Origin: Crocinitomicaceae bacterium
Lineage (GTDB): Bacteria > Bacteroidota > Bacteroidia > Flavobacteriales_D > Crocinitomicaceae
NCBI GenBank assembly: GCA_023262855.1
Contig: JALQYQ010000057.1
Coordinates: forward strand, 1-34,305
Direction: 5' to 3'
Length of the DNA stretch: 34,305 nucleotides
The notes beneath the pieces are model-generated. The model was not told where the DNA came from and made no database searches. It saw only the letters and a program-made list of their open reading frames with translations. The translations under genes and the position numbers were made by a program. The number at the start of each line of letters is the position of its first letter. The stretch's first letter is position 1. This document shows positions 9,046 to 17,215 of the stretch, piece by piece.

Positions 9046-10125
9046 ATGAAAAAATTAGCACTTCTTTTATTGATCTTTTCCTCATGGAACAGTCAGGCTC
9101 AAAAGGTAATTCCGTTTGTAGATTTCAACTATTATTTCAGAACATTTGAAAATGACAATTTTCGTCAGTTGGAATTTCAACGCATTAAAGAATTTAAAGC
9201 CGGTGATGACTTAGTTGCTTACATCGATACGAAAGGAAATTTGCGAATCTATGATGGTAAAGAACGCAAAGACATTTCAAACTTGAATGTTGAATACAAA
9301 GTTTCAGATCATTTAATGGCGTATAAAATTGGACCAACATTGAATATGTGGGATGAAGGTAAGCTTCAAACATTGACCTATTTTGCGCGTAATTATGAAG
9401 TAAAAGACAGTTTGATTGTTTTTGAAGATACGCGATACAATACCTTGAATGTTTATTGGAACAAGCAAGTTTATCCACTTTGTACCGTGGTTGACGATAT
9501 TTACATGCCTGAAGCAATTGGTGAAAATATCCTAGTTTTTAAAGATAATGGTAACTTTTTTAAGGTGTTTTATCAAGGTGAGATTTACGATTTAGGAGTG
9601 TGGAATAACACAATTGATTTTCAATGTGGAACAGATATTATCTGTTTTAATGATCCAACTCAACGTTCATTTGCCATCTTTGAAAATGGTCAATTTCTCG
9701 ATGTGGAAAAAAACTACATGGGTAAATACAAAGCAGGAAGAGGTTTCATCGTATACGAGGATTTAAATGGAAATTTGAAAATGTATCAAAATGGTGAAAC
9801 GAATCAAATTTCTAATTTCTCTGCTAAATTTTGGGAAGTAAAAGATGATTTAGTTGTATGGGGAGAGAATTCTTTTGTTTATGCACAACAAAATGGCGCT
9901 AAAATTCAGGTTTCAACCTATACACCTAAAGATTATTTACTTAAAAACAATGTATTTGCTTTCCGCAACCAAATGGGTGGCGTGAGTGCTTTGATTGATG
10001 GAAAAGTCCATGAAATTACAAATCAAGTTAATGCCGAGTATGAAATCTATGGCAATGCGGTATTAGTTAAACTATTCAATAGTTCATACATCGTTTTTAA
10101 AAATGGAAGAAAATACGAAGCCTAA
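9046..10125 (+). CDS. Secreted protein of nine ~35-residue beta repeats (propeller-like)
   Basis: The 359-residue protein has a signal peptide (cleavage after NSQAQ, residue 19). From residue 50 to the end I count nine repeats starting near 50, 83, 117, 156, 191, 228, 262, 297 and 331. Each runs roughly: charged-aromatic-x-[VA]-x-D-x-[LI]-[IVA]-[VA]-[YF], a turn with Asp or Asn, L-x-[IVM]-[YF]-x-x-G, then a short strand. That pattern fits a WD40/Kelch-like beta-propeller or beta-solenoid with no catalytic residue I can identify, so a binding role is likely. No family name is recognised. The gene diverges from the M16 operon and converges on the rhodanese-thioredoxin gene, with only five bases between stops. 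Confidence 0.7.
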   Translation: MKKLALLLLIFSSWNSQAQKVIPFVDFNYYFRTFENDNFRQLEFQRIKEFKAGDDLVAYIDTKGNLRIYDGKERKDISNLNVEYKVSDHLMAYKIGPTLNMWDEGKLQTLTYFARNYEVKDSLIVFEDTRYNTLNVYWNKQVYPLCTVVDDIYMPEAIGENILVFKDNGNFFKVFYQGEIYDLGVWNNTIDFQCGTDIICFNDPTQRSFAIFENGQFLDVEKNYMGKYKAGRGFIVYEDLNGNLKMYQNGETNQISNFSAKFWEVKDDLVVWGENSFVYAQQNGAKIQVSTYTPKDYLLKNNVFAFRNQMGGVSALIDGKVHEITNQVNAEYEIYGNAVLVKLFNSSYIVFKNGRKYEA

Positions 10126-10130
10126 AAATC

Positions 10131-10838
10131 TTATTTTAAATGTTCTGTAATTACTGATTTTTCAGTTAATCCAACATTTTCCCAAACTAATTTACCTTTA
10201 TTGTAAACGTGCAATAATGGAATTGAATTTACATTCAACAACTGCGAGATTTCCGGGTTTTCATCAACATCAATACGAACAACTTTTACTTTGCTCTTGT
10301 ATTCTTGTTCAATCTCTGACACAATTGGAGCTAATTTTTTACACGGTCCACACCATTCAGCTGAAAAGTCAACTAACACATATCCGTCCGTTGTAACCAG
10401 TTTTTTAAAATCAGCTTCTGTTAATCCACTTGATTTTTGTACAGCATTTGCAACTGGTAAACCTTCGTTTGTCCATGCCATGAAACCTCCATCCAATTCA
10501 TAGATTTCTTTGAAACCTTTTTCCAACAATGCTTGACTAGCTTCAGCGCTTCTGCCACCACTCAAACAATAAACAAAAACAGGTGCATTTTTATCCAAAT
10601 CAGCTAATTGGTTCCTAAAATCAGAGCTATTCCAATCAATGTTTCGTGCGTTTTCTAGTGCGCCTCCTTGAAATTCTTCTTGCGTTCTTACGTCAATTAA
10701 TTGAGCTTCTGGTGTACTCGATAACTTTTTCAAAAATTCTTTAGGGCTAATCGTTGATAATTTGCCGTCACCGCTGGTAGAGCATGATGAAATGGCCAAA
10801 ATAAGAAATGATAAAAATGGTAAAATGTATGTTTTCAT
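10131..10838 (-). CDS. Rhodanese-thioredoxin fusion lipoprotein
   Basis: The 235-residue protein begins with a lipoprotein signal peptide, lipobox ISSC with C19 as the lipidated residue. A rhodanese domain (about 28-130) keeps its active-site loop CLSGGRS with C91. A thioredoxin domain (about 138-235) has WCGPC (C163, C166) and the cis-Pro in SIPLL (P207). It probably acts at the membrane in the periplasm, moving sulfur (sulfane) and reducing disulfides or persulfides; the rhodanese persulfide may be the thioredoxin substrate. The ATG at 10838 is preferred over an upstream in-frame codon at 10889 because it starts directly with the signal peptide and has a -7-like box 15 bases before it. Confidence 0.9.
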   Translation of the reverse strand: MKTYILPFLSFLILAISSCSTSGDGKLSTISPKEFLKKLSSTPEAQLIDVRTQEEFQGGALENARNIDWNSSDFRNQLADLDKNAPVFVYCLSGGRSAEASQALLEKGFKEIYELDGGFMAWTNEGLPVANAVQKSSGLTEADFKKLVTTDGYVLVDFSAEWCGPCKKLAPIVSEIEQEYKSKVKVVRIDVDENPEISQLLNVNSIPLLHVYNKGKLVWENVGLTEKSVITEHLK

Positions 10839-10853
10839 AGTGAAATATTTTGT

Positions 10854-10861
10854 TAAAGATA
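10854..10861 (-). promoter_or_regulatory. Candidate -7 promoter box, TATCTTTA (minus strand)
   Basis: One mismatch from TAnnTTTG, with TTTC 17 bases upstream at the -33 position. It lies 15 bases before the ATG at 10838, a spacing seen at other genes here, and supports that start. Confidence 0.4.
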
Positions 10862-10910
10862 CAATCAAGAATTTAGGTGAAAGAAACATTTGTTACGTTT
10901 CGCTTATAAC

Positions 10911-11642
10911 TTATTCATGCGTTTTCGCTGAATCGGCAATTAAGGTATTCAACTCACTCATTTCTTCTTTCGTGAGATGGCGCCATTTTCCAATTTCAGT
11001 GTCCAACTTAATGTTCATGATGCGAACACGTTTTAGTTTTACAACATCGTAATTCAAGTATTCACACATGCGACGAATTTGACGATTTAATCCTTGTGTC
11101 AGAATGATTTTAAATTTAAACAAACTGATTTGCTCAACCTTACATTCGCGTGTTACTGTGTCTAAAATTGGAACTCCCGAACTCATTTTTTGGATGAATT
11201 GCTTGGTAATTGGTTTGTTAACCGTTACGATATATTCTTTTTCGTGATTATTTCTTGCTCTCAGAATTTTGTTGACTATATCACCATCACTCGTAAGAAA
11301 TATCAACCCTTCACTGGCTTTGTCTAATCGTCCAATTGGGAAAATACGTTTTGGAAATTTAATAAAATCAATGATATTGTTTTTTTCGCGTTCCGTTTCA
11401 GTTGTGCAAACAATTCCAATCGGTTTATTGAACGCAATGTACGTATGTTCTTCCACAGGTTCCGAAATCAGTTTACCATCCACGCGAACTTCATCAGTTG
11501 AGGTGATTTTTGTTCCCATTTCAGGAACTTTCCCATTGATCGTGACACGACCTTCTTCAATCAACTTATCGGCAGCGCGACGAGAGCAAAAACCTGCTTC
11601 GCTTAAAAATTTATTGATACGGGTTCCTTGAGTTTCGTCCAT
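10911..11642 (-). CDS. rluF: 23S rRNA pseudouridine synthase, RluF-like
   Basis: The 243-residue protein has an N-terminal S4 RNA-binding domain (about 7-58: TRINKFLSEAGFCSRRAADKL) and a RsuA/RluB/E/F catalytic domain with the motif GRLDKASEGL, catalytic Asp D107, and QGLNRQIRRMCEYL towards the end. RluF in E. coli makes pseudouridine at 23S position 2604; assignment to RluF rather than RluB or RsuA is by overall resemblance and is less certain. The start at 11642 is chosen over 11684 because a well-formed promoter (TTTG-N18-TATTTTTG) lies at 11685-11656, that is, downstream of the longer start. It is divergent from the DUF4494 operon. Confidence 0.85.
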   Translation of the reverse strand: MDETQGTRINKFLSEAGFCSRRAADKLIEEGRVTINGKVPEMGTKITSTDEVRVDGKLISEPVEEHTYIAFNKPIGIVCTTETEREKNNIIDFIKFPKRIFPIGRLDKASEGLIFLTSDGDIVNKILRARNNHEKEYIVTVNKPITKQFIQKMSSGVPILDTVTRECKVEQISLFKFKIILTQGLNRQIRRMCEYLNYDVVKLKRVRIMNIKLDTEIGKWRHLTKEEMSELNTLIADSAKTHE

Positions 11643-11655
11643 TCCAACTTTTTGG

Positions 11656-11685
11656 CAAAAATACTTCCAAAATCTGAATTCCAAA
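11656..11685 (-). promoter_or_regulatory. Promoter of the RluF-like gene (minus strand)
   Basis: On the minus strand TTTG (11685-11682) is followed after 18 bases by TATTTTTG (11663-11656), an exact match to the Bacteroidota TTTG / TAnnTTTG layout. The ATG at 11642 lies 13 bases further. Confidence 0.7.
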
Positions 11686-11700
11686 TTATAAATTATAAAG

Positions 11701-11708
11701 TATCTTTG
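11701..11708 (+). promoter_or_regulatory. Candidate -7 promoter box of the DUF4494-pdxH operon
   Basis: TATCTTTG matches TAnnTTTG exactly. No TTG is present at the -33 position. It lies back to back with the RluF promoter, 16 bases apart from its -33 box, and gives a leader of about 50 bases that contains the hairpin at 11718-11735. Confidence 0.55.
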
Positions 11709-11717
11709 TCACTATTC

Positions 11718-11741
11718 GATGCCGATTACAGCATCTTTTTT
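11718..11741 (+). promoter_or_regulatory. Terminator-like hairpin in the DUF4494 leader
   Basis: GATGC (11718-11722) pairs with GCATC (11731-11735) around an 8-base loop and is followed by six T. It lies between the candidate transcription start and the ATG at 11765. The stem is short, so it may be a weak terminator, an attenuator or chance. Confidence 0.3.
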
Positions 11742-11764
11742 CCAAATTTTCAAACAACAACACT

Positions 11765-12394
11765 ATGAATAACTGGTTTACAGTAAAAGTAAAATACACG
11801 AAACAATTAGATAACGGAACCTTTAAACGTGTCTCTGAACCTTATTTATTGGCAGCAATGACGTTTACTGACGCAGAAGCACGTATTTATGAGGAATTAG
11901 GAAGCATTATTAAAGGAGAATTTAATGTTGTGGGAATCACCCGCACAGAAATTCACGACATTTTTGCTTATGACGATGCTGATGTCTGGTACAAAGTGAA
12001 AATCACTTACGAAAGTGAAGCAGGAGGAATGGATGGAGAAGAGGCAAAAGCGAAAAAAGTTGCTCAAAACTTCTTGGTTTCTGCTCATTCCGTGAAAGAT
12101 GCTTATGATCGTATCAAAGAAAGTTTATCGACGTTGATGGTAGATTTCAAAATCCCTTCAATTATCGTTTCTCCAATTGTTGAAATTTTCCCTTACACAG
12201 AAAACTTGGATCGTGAAATTGAACGTCGTCCAATGGAAACAGTTGCGGCATTTGAAGAAGAAGCACCAGCTCCAAAAGGAAAAGTGTTTTCAGCACCAGG
12301 TTCAGATATCGATGATGAATTCGAAGACGAATTAGAAGAGGAAATTGAAGAGGAAGATTCTGAATTAGAAGACGATTTTTCTGACGAAGATTAA
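11765..12394 (+). CDS. DUF4494 family protein with acidic tail
   Basis: The 209-residue protein matches the Bacteroidota DUF4494 family: an N-terminal NNWFTVKVKY segment, repeated as a similar strand WYKVKITYE near 77-85, AARIYEEL-type helices, and an IVSPIVEIFPY segment (about 137-150). Two copies of the strand-helix pattern (about 1-60 and 75-135) suggest an internal duplication. No function is established. The last about 35 residues are almost all Asp and Glu. No signal peptide, so it should be cytosolic. It is first in an operon with pdxH (3-base gap) and an M16 peptidase (3-base gap). Confidence 0.8.
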   Translation: MNNWFTVKVKYTKQLDNGTFKRVSEPYLLAAMTFTDAEARIYEELGSIIKGEFNVVGITRTEIHDIFAYDDADVWYKVKITYESEAGGMDGEEAKAKKVAQNFLVSAHSVKDAYDRIKESLSTLMVDFKIPSIIVSPIVEIFPYTENLDREIERRPMETVAAFEEEAPAPKGKVFSAPGSDIDDEFEDELEEEIEEEDSELEDDFSDED

Positions 12395-12397
12395 TTC

Positions 12398-13045
12398 ATG
12401 ATGAAGGAATTTTTCGATCTTTTAAGAAACGACCATCATCAGTTCGACCAAGGTAAATTAGAAGATTATTTTGGTACAGAACCGTTTGCGCTTGTAGCTA
12501 AATGGTTGCGAGAGGCAATTGAACGTGGTGTTTCTGAACCAAATGCAATGAGTATTTCGACGATTGGTTTGGATGGATTTCCGCATTCGCGTATCGTTTA
12601 CTTGAAAGAATTACTCGAAGAAGGTCCGATTTTTTACACGAATTACAACAGCGCTAAAGGAAAAGCACTTGAAGCGAATCCAAAGGTTCATGCTTTGATT
12701 TTTTGGCCCGGGATGGAACGACAAATCAGCATCACCGGAACTGTAGAAAAAGTTCCTGAAGAAATGAGTGACGAATATTTTCAATCTCGTCCGTGGGGAA
12801 GTAAAATAGGTGCTTGGGCGTCACATCAAAGTGAAGAATTGGCATCGCGTGATGAATTGGAAAATCGTGTTAAAGAACTGGCTGAATTATTTCCTGTAGA
12901 AGTTCCACGCCCTCCACATTGGGGAGGCTACGTGATAAAACCTGTTCAAATTGAGTTTTGGCAAGGAAGAGCTTCGCGCTTACACGATCGAATTGTGTTT
13001 GAATTAAACGATGGTAACTGGAGAGTTTTCCGCAAGAATCCATAA
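12398..13045 (+). CDS. pdxH: Pyridoxamine 5'-phosphate oxidase
   Basis: The 215-residue protein is the usual PdxH length. It oxidises pyridoxine or pyridoxamine 5'-phosphate to pyridoxal 5'-phosphate, with FMN and oxygen, in the cytosol. Visible family features: NAMSIST near 50 and RIVYLKE near 65-71, YTNYNSAKGKALEANP (FMN phosphate binding), RPWGSKIGAWASHQS (about 131-145), and the C-terminal PNPOx dimerisation region EFWQGRASRLHDR with substrate-binding Arg and His. Two ATGs in tandem (12398, 12401) are possible starts. It sits 3 bases after the DUF4494 gene and 3 bases before the M16 gene, so the three are probably co-transcribed. Confidence 0.96.
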   Translation: MMKEFFDLLRNDHHQFDQGKLEDYFGTEPFALVAKWLREAIERGVSEPNAMSISTIGLDGFPHSRIVYLKELLEEGPIFYTNYNSAKGKALEANPKVHALIFWPGMERQISITGTVEKVPEEMSDEYFQSRPWGSKIGAWASHQSEELASRDELENRVKELAELFPVEVPRPPHWGGYVIKPVQIEFWQGRASRLHDRIVFELNDGNWRVFRKNP

Positions 13046-13048
13046 GGA

Positions 13049-14290
13049 ATGTACGAAATAAAACCAATTGTCTTTACTTTGTCGAATGGGATTCGCGTTG
13101 TTTATTTGCACGCTCCAGCACAAGTGGCGCATCTAGGAATTACGGTTCTTGGAGGTTCGCGATTCGAGTTGCCTGGTGAAGATGGATTGGCTCATTTTCT
13201 TGAACATTGTATTTTTAAAGGTACGACAAAACGAAAAGCTTTTCACATTCTTTCACGCCTTGACTCAGTAGGAGGAGAATTGAATGCCTATACAGCAAAA
13301 GAAGAAATTTGTGTCTATGCTTCTTTTACGAAAGAGCACATTCGACGAGCTTCTGAATTATTGGCTGATATTACACTTAACTCAAATTTTCCATTAAAAG
13401 AGATTATCAAAGAGAAAGAAATCATTCTTGATGAAATCAATTCGTATTTAGATAGTCCAAGTGACAAGATTTTTGATGATTTTGAAGGTTATTTGTTTGA
13501 AGGACATGCCTTGGGAAATAACATCTTGGGAACAAAAGAACGTGTTCAAGGTTTTACCCGCGATCATTTGGTGGATTATGTAAAACGCTTTTTCACTGCA
13601 GATAATTTGGTAATTTCTTTCGTTGGAGATTTATCACGCCATAAATTGGAAAAGATTCTGGAGGAGGATTTCAAACATTGTCCTGCTGGAAATCATGTTC
13701 CAGTGATTGAAACATTTGAACCACGAAAAGCTTTCCACATACGTTCGAAGGAGGCAAATTATCAGGTACATGCAATTGTTGGTGGCTTAGCCCCGAATTA
13801 CTTGGATGAAGCACGACGCGGAATGACAATGATGACGAACATTTTGGGTGGACCAGCATTGAATTCTCGATTGACCTTGTCGATTCGTGAGAAATATGGT
13901 TATTCCTATAATGTGGAAGCAAATTACACGCCTTATGTTGATACTGGCTTTTGGAGTGTGTATTTAGGAACCGATCCAAAGTACATTGATAAATCATTGG
14001 CCTTGATTCGTAAAGAATTGAAATTACTCAGAACAAAAAAGTTAGGAGTGTTGCAATTGAATCGTGCGAAGGAACAATTAAAAGGTCATTTGGCCTTGGG
14101 CTTGGATTCGAATTCAGGATTAATGCTTGGTTTAGGAAAGTCATTGTTGTTGTTCAATCAAATCGATACGATTCAAGAGATTTACGCAGGGATCGATAAG
14201 TTAACTGAAATGGAGTTGATGGAAATTGCCAATCGTTATTTCTCAGAAGACAATTATTCGGAACTCGTTTTTGACTTGCAGGAAGATTAG
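13049..14290 (+). CDS. Cytosolic M16 family zinc peptidase
   Basis: The 413-residue protein carries HFLEH at 49-53 (H49, E52, H53) and the third ligand E129, 76 residues later, followed by the C-terminal M16 lobe with a segment REKYGYSYNVEANY typical of the R/Y substrate-binding motif. Its length and lack of a signal peptide match the cytosolic processing-peptidase-like M16B group (as in YmxG/MPP-beta-like proteins), which form homodimers. It is distinct from the secreted pair at 5345-8904. It is third in the DUF4494-pdxH operon, 3 bases after pdxH. Its stop overlaps the stop of the convergent gene by four bases. Confidence 0.92.
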   Translation: MYEIKPIVFTLSNGIRVVYLHAPAQVAHLGITVLGGSRFELPGEDGLAHFLEHCIFKGTTKRKAFHILSRLDSVGGELNAYTAKEEICVYASFTKEHIRRASELLADITLNSNFPLKEIIKEKEIILDEINSYLDSPSDKIFDDFEGYLFEGHALGNNILGTKERVQGFTRDHLVDYVKRFFTADNLVISFVGDLSRHKLEKILEEDFKHCPAGNHVPVIETFEPRKAFHIRSKEANYQVHAIVGGLAPNYLDEARRGMTMMTNILGGPALNSRLTLSIREKYGYSYNVEANYTPYVDTGFWSVYLGTDPKYIDKSLALIRKELKLLRTKKLGVLQLNRAKEQLKGHLALGLDSNSGLMLGLGKSLLLFNQIDTIQEIYAGIDKLTEMELMEIANRYFSEDNYSELVFDLQED

Positions 14291-14835
14291 TCCTTTATTC
14301 TGTAAAGTGTTCTTCGATCATCATTAATCATTACCCATTTATAATCTTGGAAATAATCTTCATTTTCTTTTGAGAAGGTGTAAGTCAAACCAAAACAACA
14401 CGTACACGCGCAATTACCTCCATAGCCAATAAACTTTAAGTTGATTATCGAATCACTTTCTAGGGACGCATCTCCGAGGAACTTGTGACAACAATTCGAT
14501 GTTATTTGGGTTGAAATAATCCACATAGAATCATTTTTCGTTACAGATTCAATGCGTTCGATGATTCCTTCATGTTCACCAGAGCAATCACTTCCAACAA
14601 CAGATTGTAAGCGTATACCGGAATAACTCCACAAAGCAATTTGAAATCCTGTTTCAGGAATGGCCATTGTTCCGTAAAGGATTTGTCCATCCATTGAACT
14701 ATTGATTAAAATAGTATCCGTTTTTTTTAATTCCATCAACTGTGGATCTTTTGGGTAAACAATCAAAATTGTATCTGATTGTGACCAGCAAAAGATATTG
14801 AAACTAATAAAACTGCAAAAAAGGATGAATTTCAT
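14287..14835 (-). CDS. Cysteine-rich secreted protein of unknown function
   Basis: The 182-residue protein has a signal peptide (MKFILFCSFISFNIFCWSQ). After it there are seven cysteines: C84, the pair C115-C116 in NCCHKF, and C142, C144, C146, C147 in NCACTCCFGLTYTF. The CC and CxCxCC clusters suggest metal binding or several disulfides. The rest is beta-strand rich. I recognise the CACTCCFGLTY ending as a recurring feature of uncharacterised Bacteroidota secreted proteins but know no function. A near-consensus TAATTTTC (minus strand, 14847-14840) lies four bases before the ATG. The stop overlaps that of the M16 gene by four bases. Confidence 0.75.
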   Translation of the reverse strand: MKFILFCSFISFNIFCWSQSDTILIVYPKDPQLMELKKTDTILINSSMDGQILYGTMAIPETGFQIALWSYSGIRLQSVVGSDCSGEHEGIIERIESVTKNDSMWIISTQITSNCCHKFLGDASLESDSIINLKFIGYGGNCACTCCFGLTYTFSKENEDYFQDYKWVMINDDRRTLYRIKD

Positions 14836-14924
14836 ACCTGAAAATTAAAGAAAAATAAAATACCACTGAAAAATGAGGGGTTTTTTAGTTTTTTTTGAAA
14901 AAAATCAGATTTAAATAAAATAAA

Positions 14925-14971
14925 TAGGGGGTTGTTGATAAAAAAGTGTAAAAAAATGAATTGACCCCCTA
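14925..14971. promoter_or_regulatory. Inverted repeat overlapping the glnN promoter (possible operator)
   Basis: TAGGGGGT (14925-14932) and ACCCCCTA (14964-14971) are perfect 8-bp inverted copies 31 bases apart. The right arm lies immediately after the -33 TTG of the glnN promoter, inside its spacer; the left arm lies upstream. The arms are GC-rich in very AT-rich DNA. The layout suits a regulator binding two half-sites, or looping, but could also be chance. Confidence 0.5.
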
Positions 14972-14989
14972 AAAAATGATGTAGATTTG
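14961..14989 (+). promoter_or_regulatory. Promoter of glnN
   Basis: TTG (14961-14963), an 18-base spacer and TAGATTTG (14982-14989), an exact match to the Bacteroidota consensus. The ATG at 15009 is 19 bases beyond, leaving a leader of about 15 bases. Confidence 0.8.
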
Positions 14990-15008
14990 CAAAAAAAATC
15001 TTTTTATC

Positions 15009-17195
15009 ATGGCAACCAAAAGACAAAAAGCGTATCAAGATGTGTTGAATCGCACACCGAAACACATTGATTTTGACGGAAGAGTATCCGAATTATTTGG
15101 TAAAAACGTATTTCACATTGAAGTGATGCGTGAATATTTACCATCAGAAGCATTCAAATCGATGCAAGAATCGATTCAAAATGGAACACGTTTAGATCGT
15201 AAAATGGCTGATCAAGTTGCTTCCGCGATGAAAGATTGGGCTTTGACAAAAGGAGCTACACATTATACACATTGGTTTCAACCATTAACTGGTTCAACAG
15301 CTGAAAAGCATGATGCGTTCTTTAAGCCAGTTGGACCAGGAAGAGCAATGGAGAAATTTGATGGTGATTTATTAGTTCAACAAGAACCAGATGCATCTTC
15401 ATTTCCAAATGGTGGAATTAGAAATACGTTCGAAGCACGTGGCTATACTGCTTGGGATCCATCTTCTCCAGCGTTCGTAATTGGCAAAACATTGTGTATC
15501 CCAACAATTTTCATCTCTTATACAGGTGAGTCTTTGGATTATAAAATGCCATTATTGAAAGCTTTACATGCTGTTGATCAAGCAGCTGTTGAAGTGTGTC
15601 AATACTTTGATAAAAACGTAACGAAAGTAAACGCAACTTTAGGTTGGGAACAAGAATATTTCTTAGTAGATCAAGCATTGTTCAACGCTCGTCCAGATTT
15701 GATGATGACAGGAAGAGCATTATTTGGACACGCTGCTGCTAAAGGTCAACAATTAGAAGATCATTATTTTGGATCAATTCCAGATCGTGTAACTGCTTTC
15801 ATGCGTGAGTTTGAAACAGAAGCGATTTTGTTGGGAATTCCAGTTACAACGCGTCACAATGAGGTTGCACCAAATCAGTTTGAGTGTGCACCAATGTTCG
15901 AAGAGTGTAACTTGGCAAATGACCACAACTTGTTGTTGATGGACTTGATGGAGAAAATTGCACGTAAACATGATTTCCGTGTTTTGTTGCATGAAAAACC
16001 ATTTGCAGGTGTTAACGGATCTGGAAAACACAATAACTGGTCATTAGGAACAAATACTGGAGTTAACTTATTGGCGCCAGGAAAAAATCCTAAAACGAAC
16101 TTGCAATTTTTGACATTCTTTGTGAATACAATTAAAGCAATTCACGATCACGCTGATTTATTGCGCGCATGCATCGCATCAGCTGGAAATGATCACCGTT
16201 TAGGAGCAAACGAAGCACCACCAGCAATTATTTCTGCATTCATTGGTTCTCAATTGTCTACTTTATTGGATGATATCGAGAAAAACGTGAAAGCAGGTAA
16301 AATGACGCCAGAAGATAAAACTGAATTGAAATTGAACATCGGTAAAATTCCACAAATCATGTTGGATAATACAGATCGTAACAGAACATCACCGTTTGCC
16401 TTCACAGGAAATAAATTTGAATTTAGAGCTGTTGGTTCATCTGCAAACTGTGCTTCAGCGATGATTGTGTTGAATACAATTATGGCAAAACAATTACAAG
16501 ATTTCAAAGTTTCTGTAGATGCTCGTATCGACAAAGGAGAAGCGAAGGATGAAGCAATCTTGAAAGAACTTCAAAAATTGATTAAAGAGTCTAAAAAAAT
16601 TCGTTTTGAAGGGAATGGTTATGGTGAAGAATGGGTGAAAGATGCTGAGAAACGTGGTTTGAAAAACTTAAAAGACACACCAAGAGCTTTACAAGTTTGG
16701 GGAGAGAAAAAAGTGGCGAAATTGTTCAACGACATGAACGTTTTAACACCAAGAGAGTTGGAAGCACGTAAAGAAATTGAATTCGATAGCTACATTTTGA
16801 AAATTCAAATCGAAGCGCGTATTATGGGTGACGTGATTCAATCTATGATTATTCCTGCAGTTGTTGATTATCAAAATAAATTGATCAAGAATGTTGAAGG
16901 ATTGTTCAATGTTTTAGGTGATAAAGCTGGAAAAGAGGCAGCAAAAGGTCAAATTGAATTGATTCAGCGTATTGCGATTCACATGAATAAAATGAAAGCG
17001 TCTGCAGATGCAATGCTAATGGCTCGTAAAGCTGCAAACAAATTGACTCATGCGGAAGAGAAAGCATTTGCTTACTGCGATACTGTGAAAGTTCATTTTG
17101 ATGAAATTCGTTACCATGCGGATAAATTGGAATTGTTAATTGATGATGAATCATGGCCATTACCAAAATTCCGTGAAATGTTATTCACTCGTTAA
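15009..17195 (+). CDS. glnN: Type III glutamine synthetase
   Basis: The 728-residue protein is a GSIII enzyme, making glutamine from glutamate, ammonia and ATP in the cytosol; it is the main ammonia-assimilating synthetase type in many Bacteroidota. GSIII markers seen: length near 730 (GSI is about 470), the GSIII segment PLTGSTAEKHDAF near 97-109, LGWEQEYF (about 211-218, GS catalytic Glu), NEVAPNQFE, NGSGKHNNWS (336-345) and the C-terminal catalytic stretch NRTSPFAFTGNKFEFRAVGS. The ATG at 15009 follows a strong promoter. A terminator closes the gene, so it is probably a single-gene unit; the inverted repeat at its promoter suggests nitrogen-responsive or other control. Confidence 0.98.
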   Translation: MATKRQKAYQDVLNRTPKHIDFDGRVSELFGKNVFHIEVMREYLPSEAFKSMQESIQNGTRLDRKMADQVASAMKDWALTKGATHYTHWFQPLTGSTAEKHDAFFKPVGPGRAMEKFDGDLLVQQEPDASSFPNGGIRNTFEARGYTAWDPSSPAFVIGKTLCIPTIFISYTGESLDYKMPLLKALHAVDQAAVEVCQYFDKNVTKVNATLGWEQEYFLVDQALFNARPDLMMTGRALFGHAAAKGQQLEDHYFGSIPDRVTAFMREFETEAILLGIPVTTRHNEVAPNQFECAPMFEECNLANDHNLLLMDLMEKIARKHDFRVLLHEKPFAGVNGSGKHNNWSLGTNTGVNLLAPGKNPKTNLQFLTFFVNTIKAIHDHADLLRACIASAGNDHRLGANEAPPAIISAFIGSQLSTLLDDIEKNVKAGKMTPEDKTELKLNIGKIPQIMLDNTDRNRTSPFAFTGNKFEFRAVGSSANCASAMIVLNTIMAKQLQDFKVSVDARIDKGEAKDEAILKELQKLIKESKKIRFEGNGYGEEWVKDAEKRGLKNLKDTPRALQVWGEKKVAKLFNDMNVLTPRELEARKEIEFDSYILKIQIEARIMGDVIQSMIIPAVVDYQNKLIKNVEGLFNVLGDKAGKEAAKGQIELIQRIAIHMNKMKASADAMLMARKAANKLTHAEEKAFAYCDTVKVHFDEIRYHADKLELLIDDESWPLPKFREMLFTR

Positions 17196-17215
17196 TACAG
17201 TTAATTATCATATCG

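Noticed and set aside
11643..11684. Longer N terminus of the RluF-like protein
   Set aside because: The TTTG/TATTTTTG promoter occupies 11656-11685; transcription would begin after this start.
14836..15008. Small gene in the AT-rich gap before glnN
   Set aside because: Only a low-complexity frame (Phe/Leu-rich) exists on the minus strand, across the glnN promoter; no start signal or composition typical of a gene.
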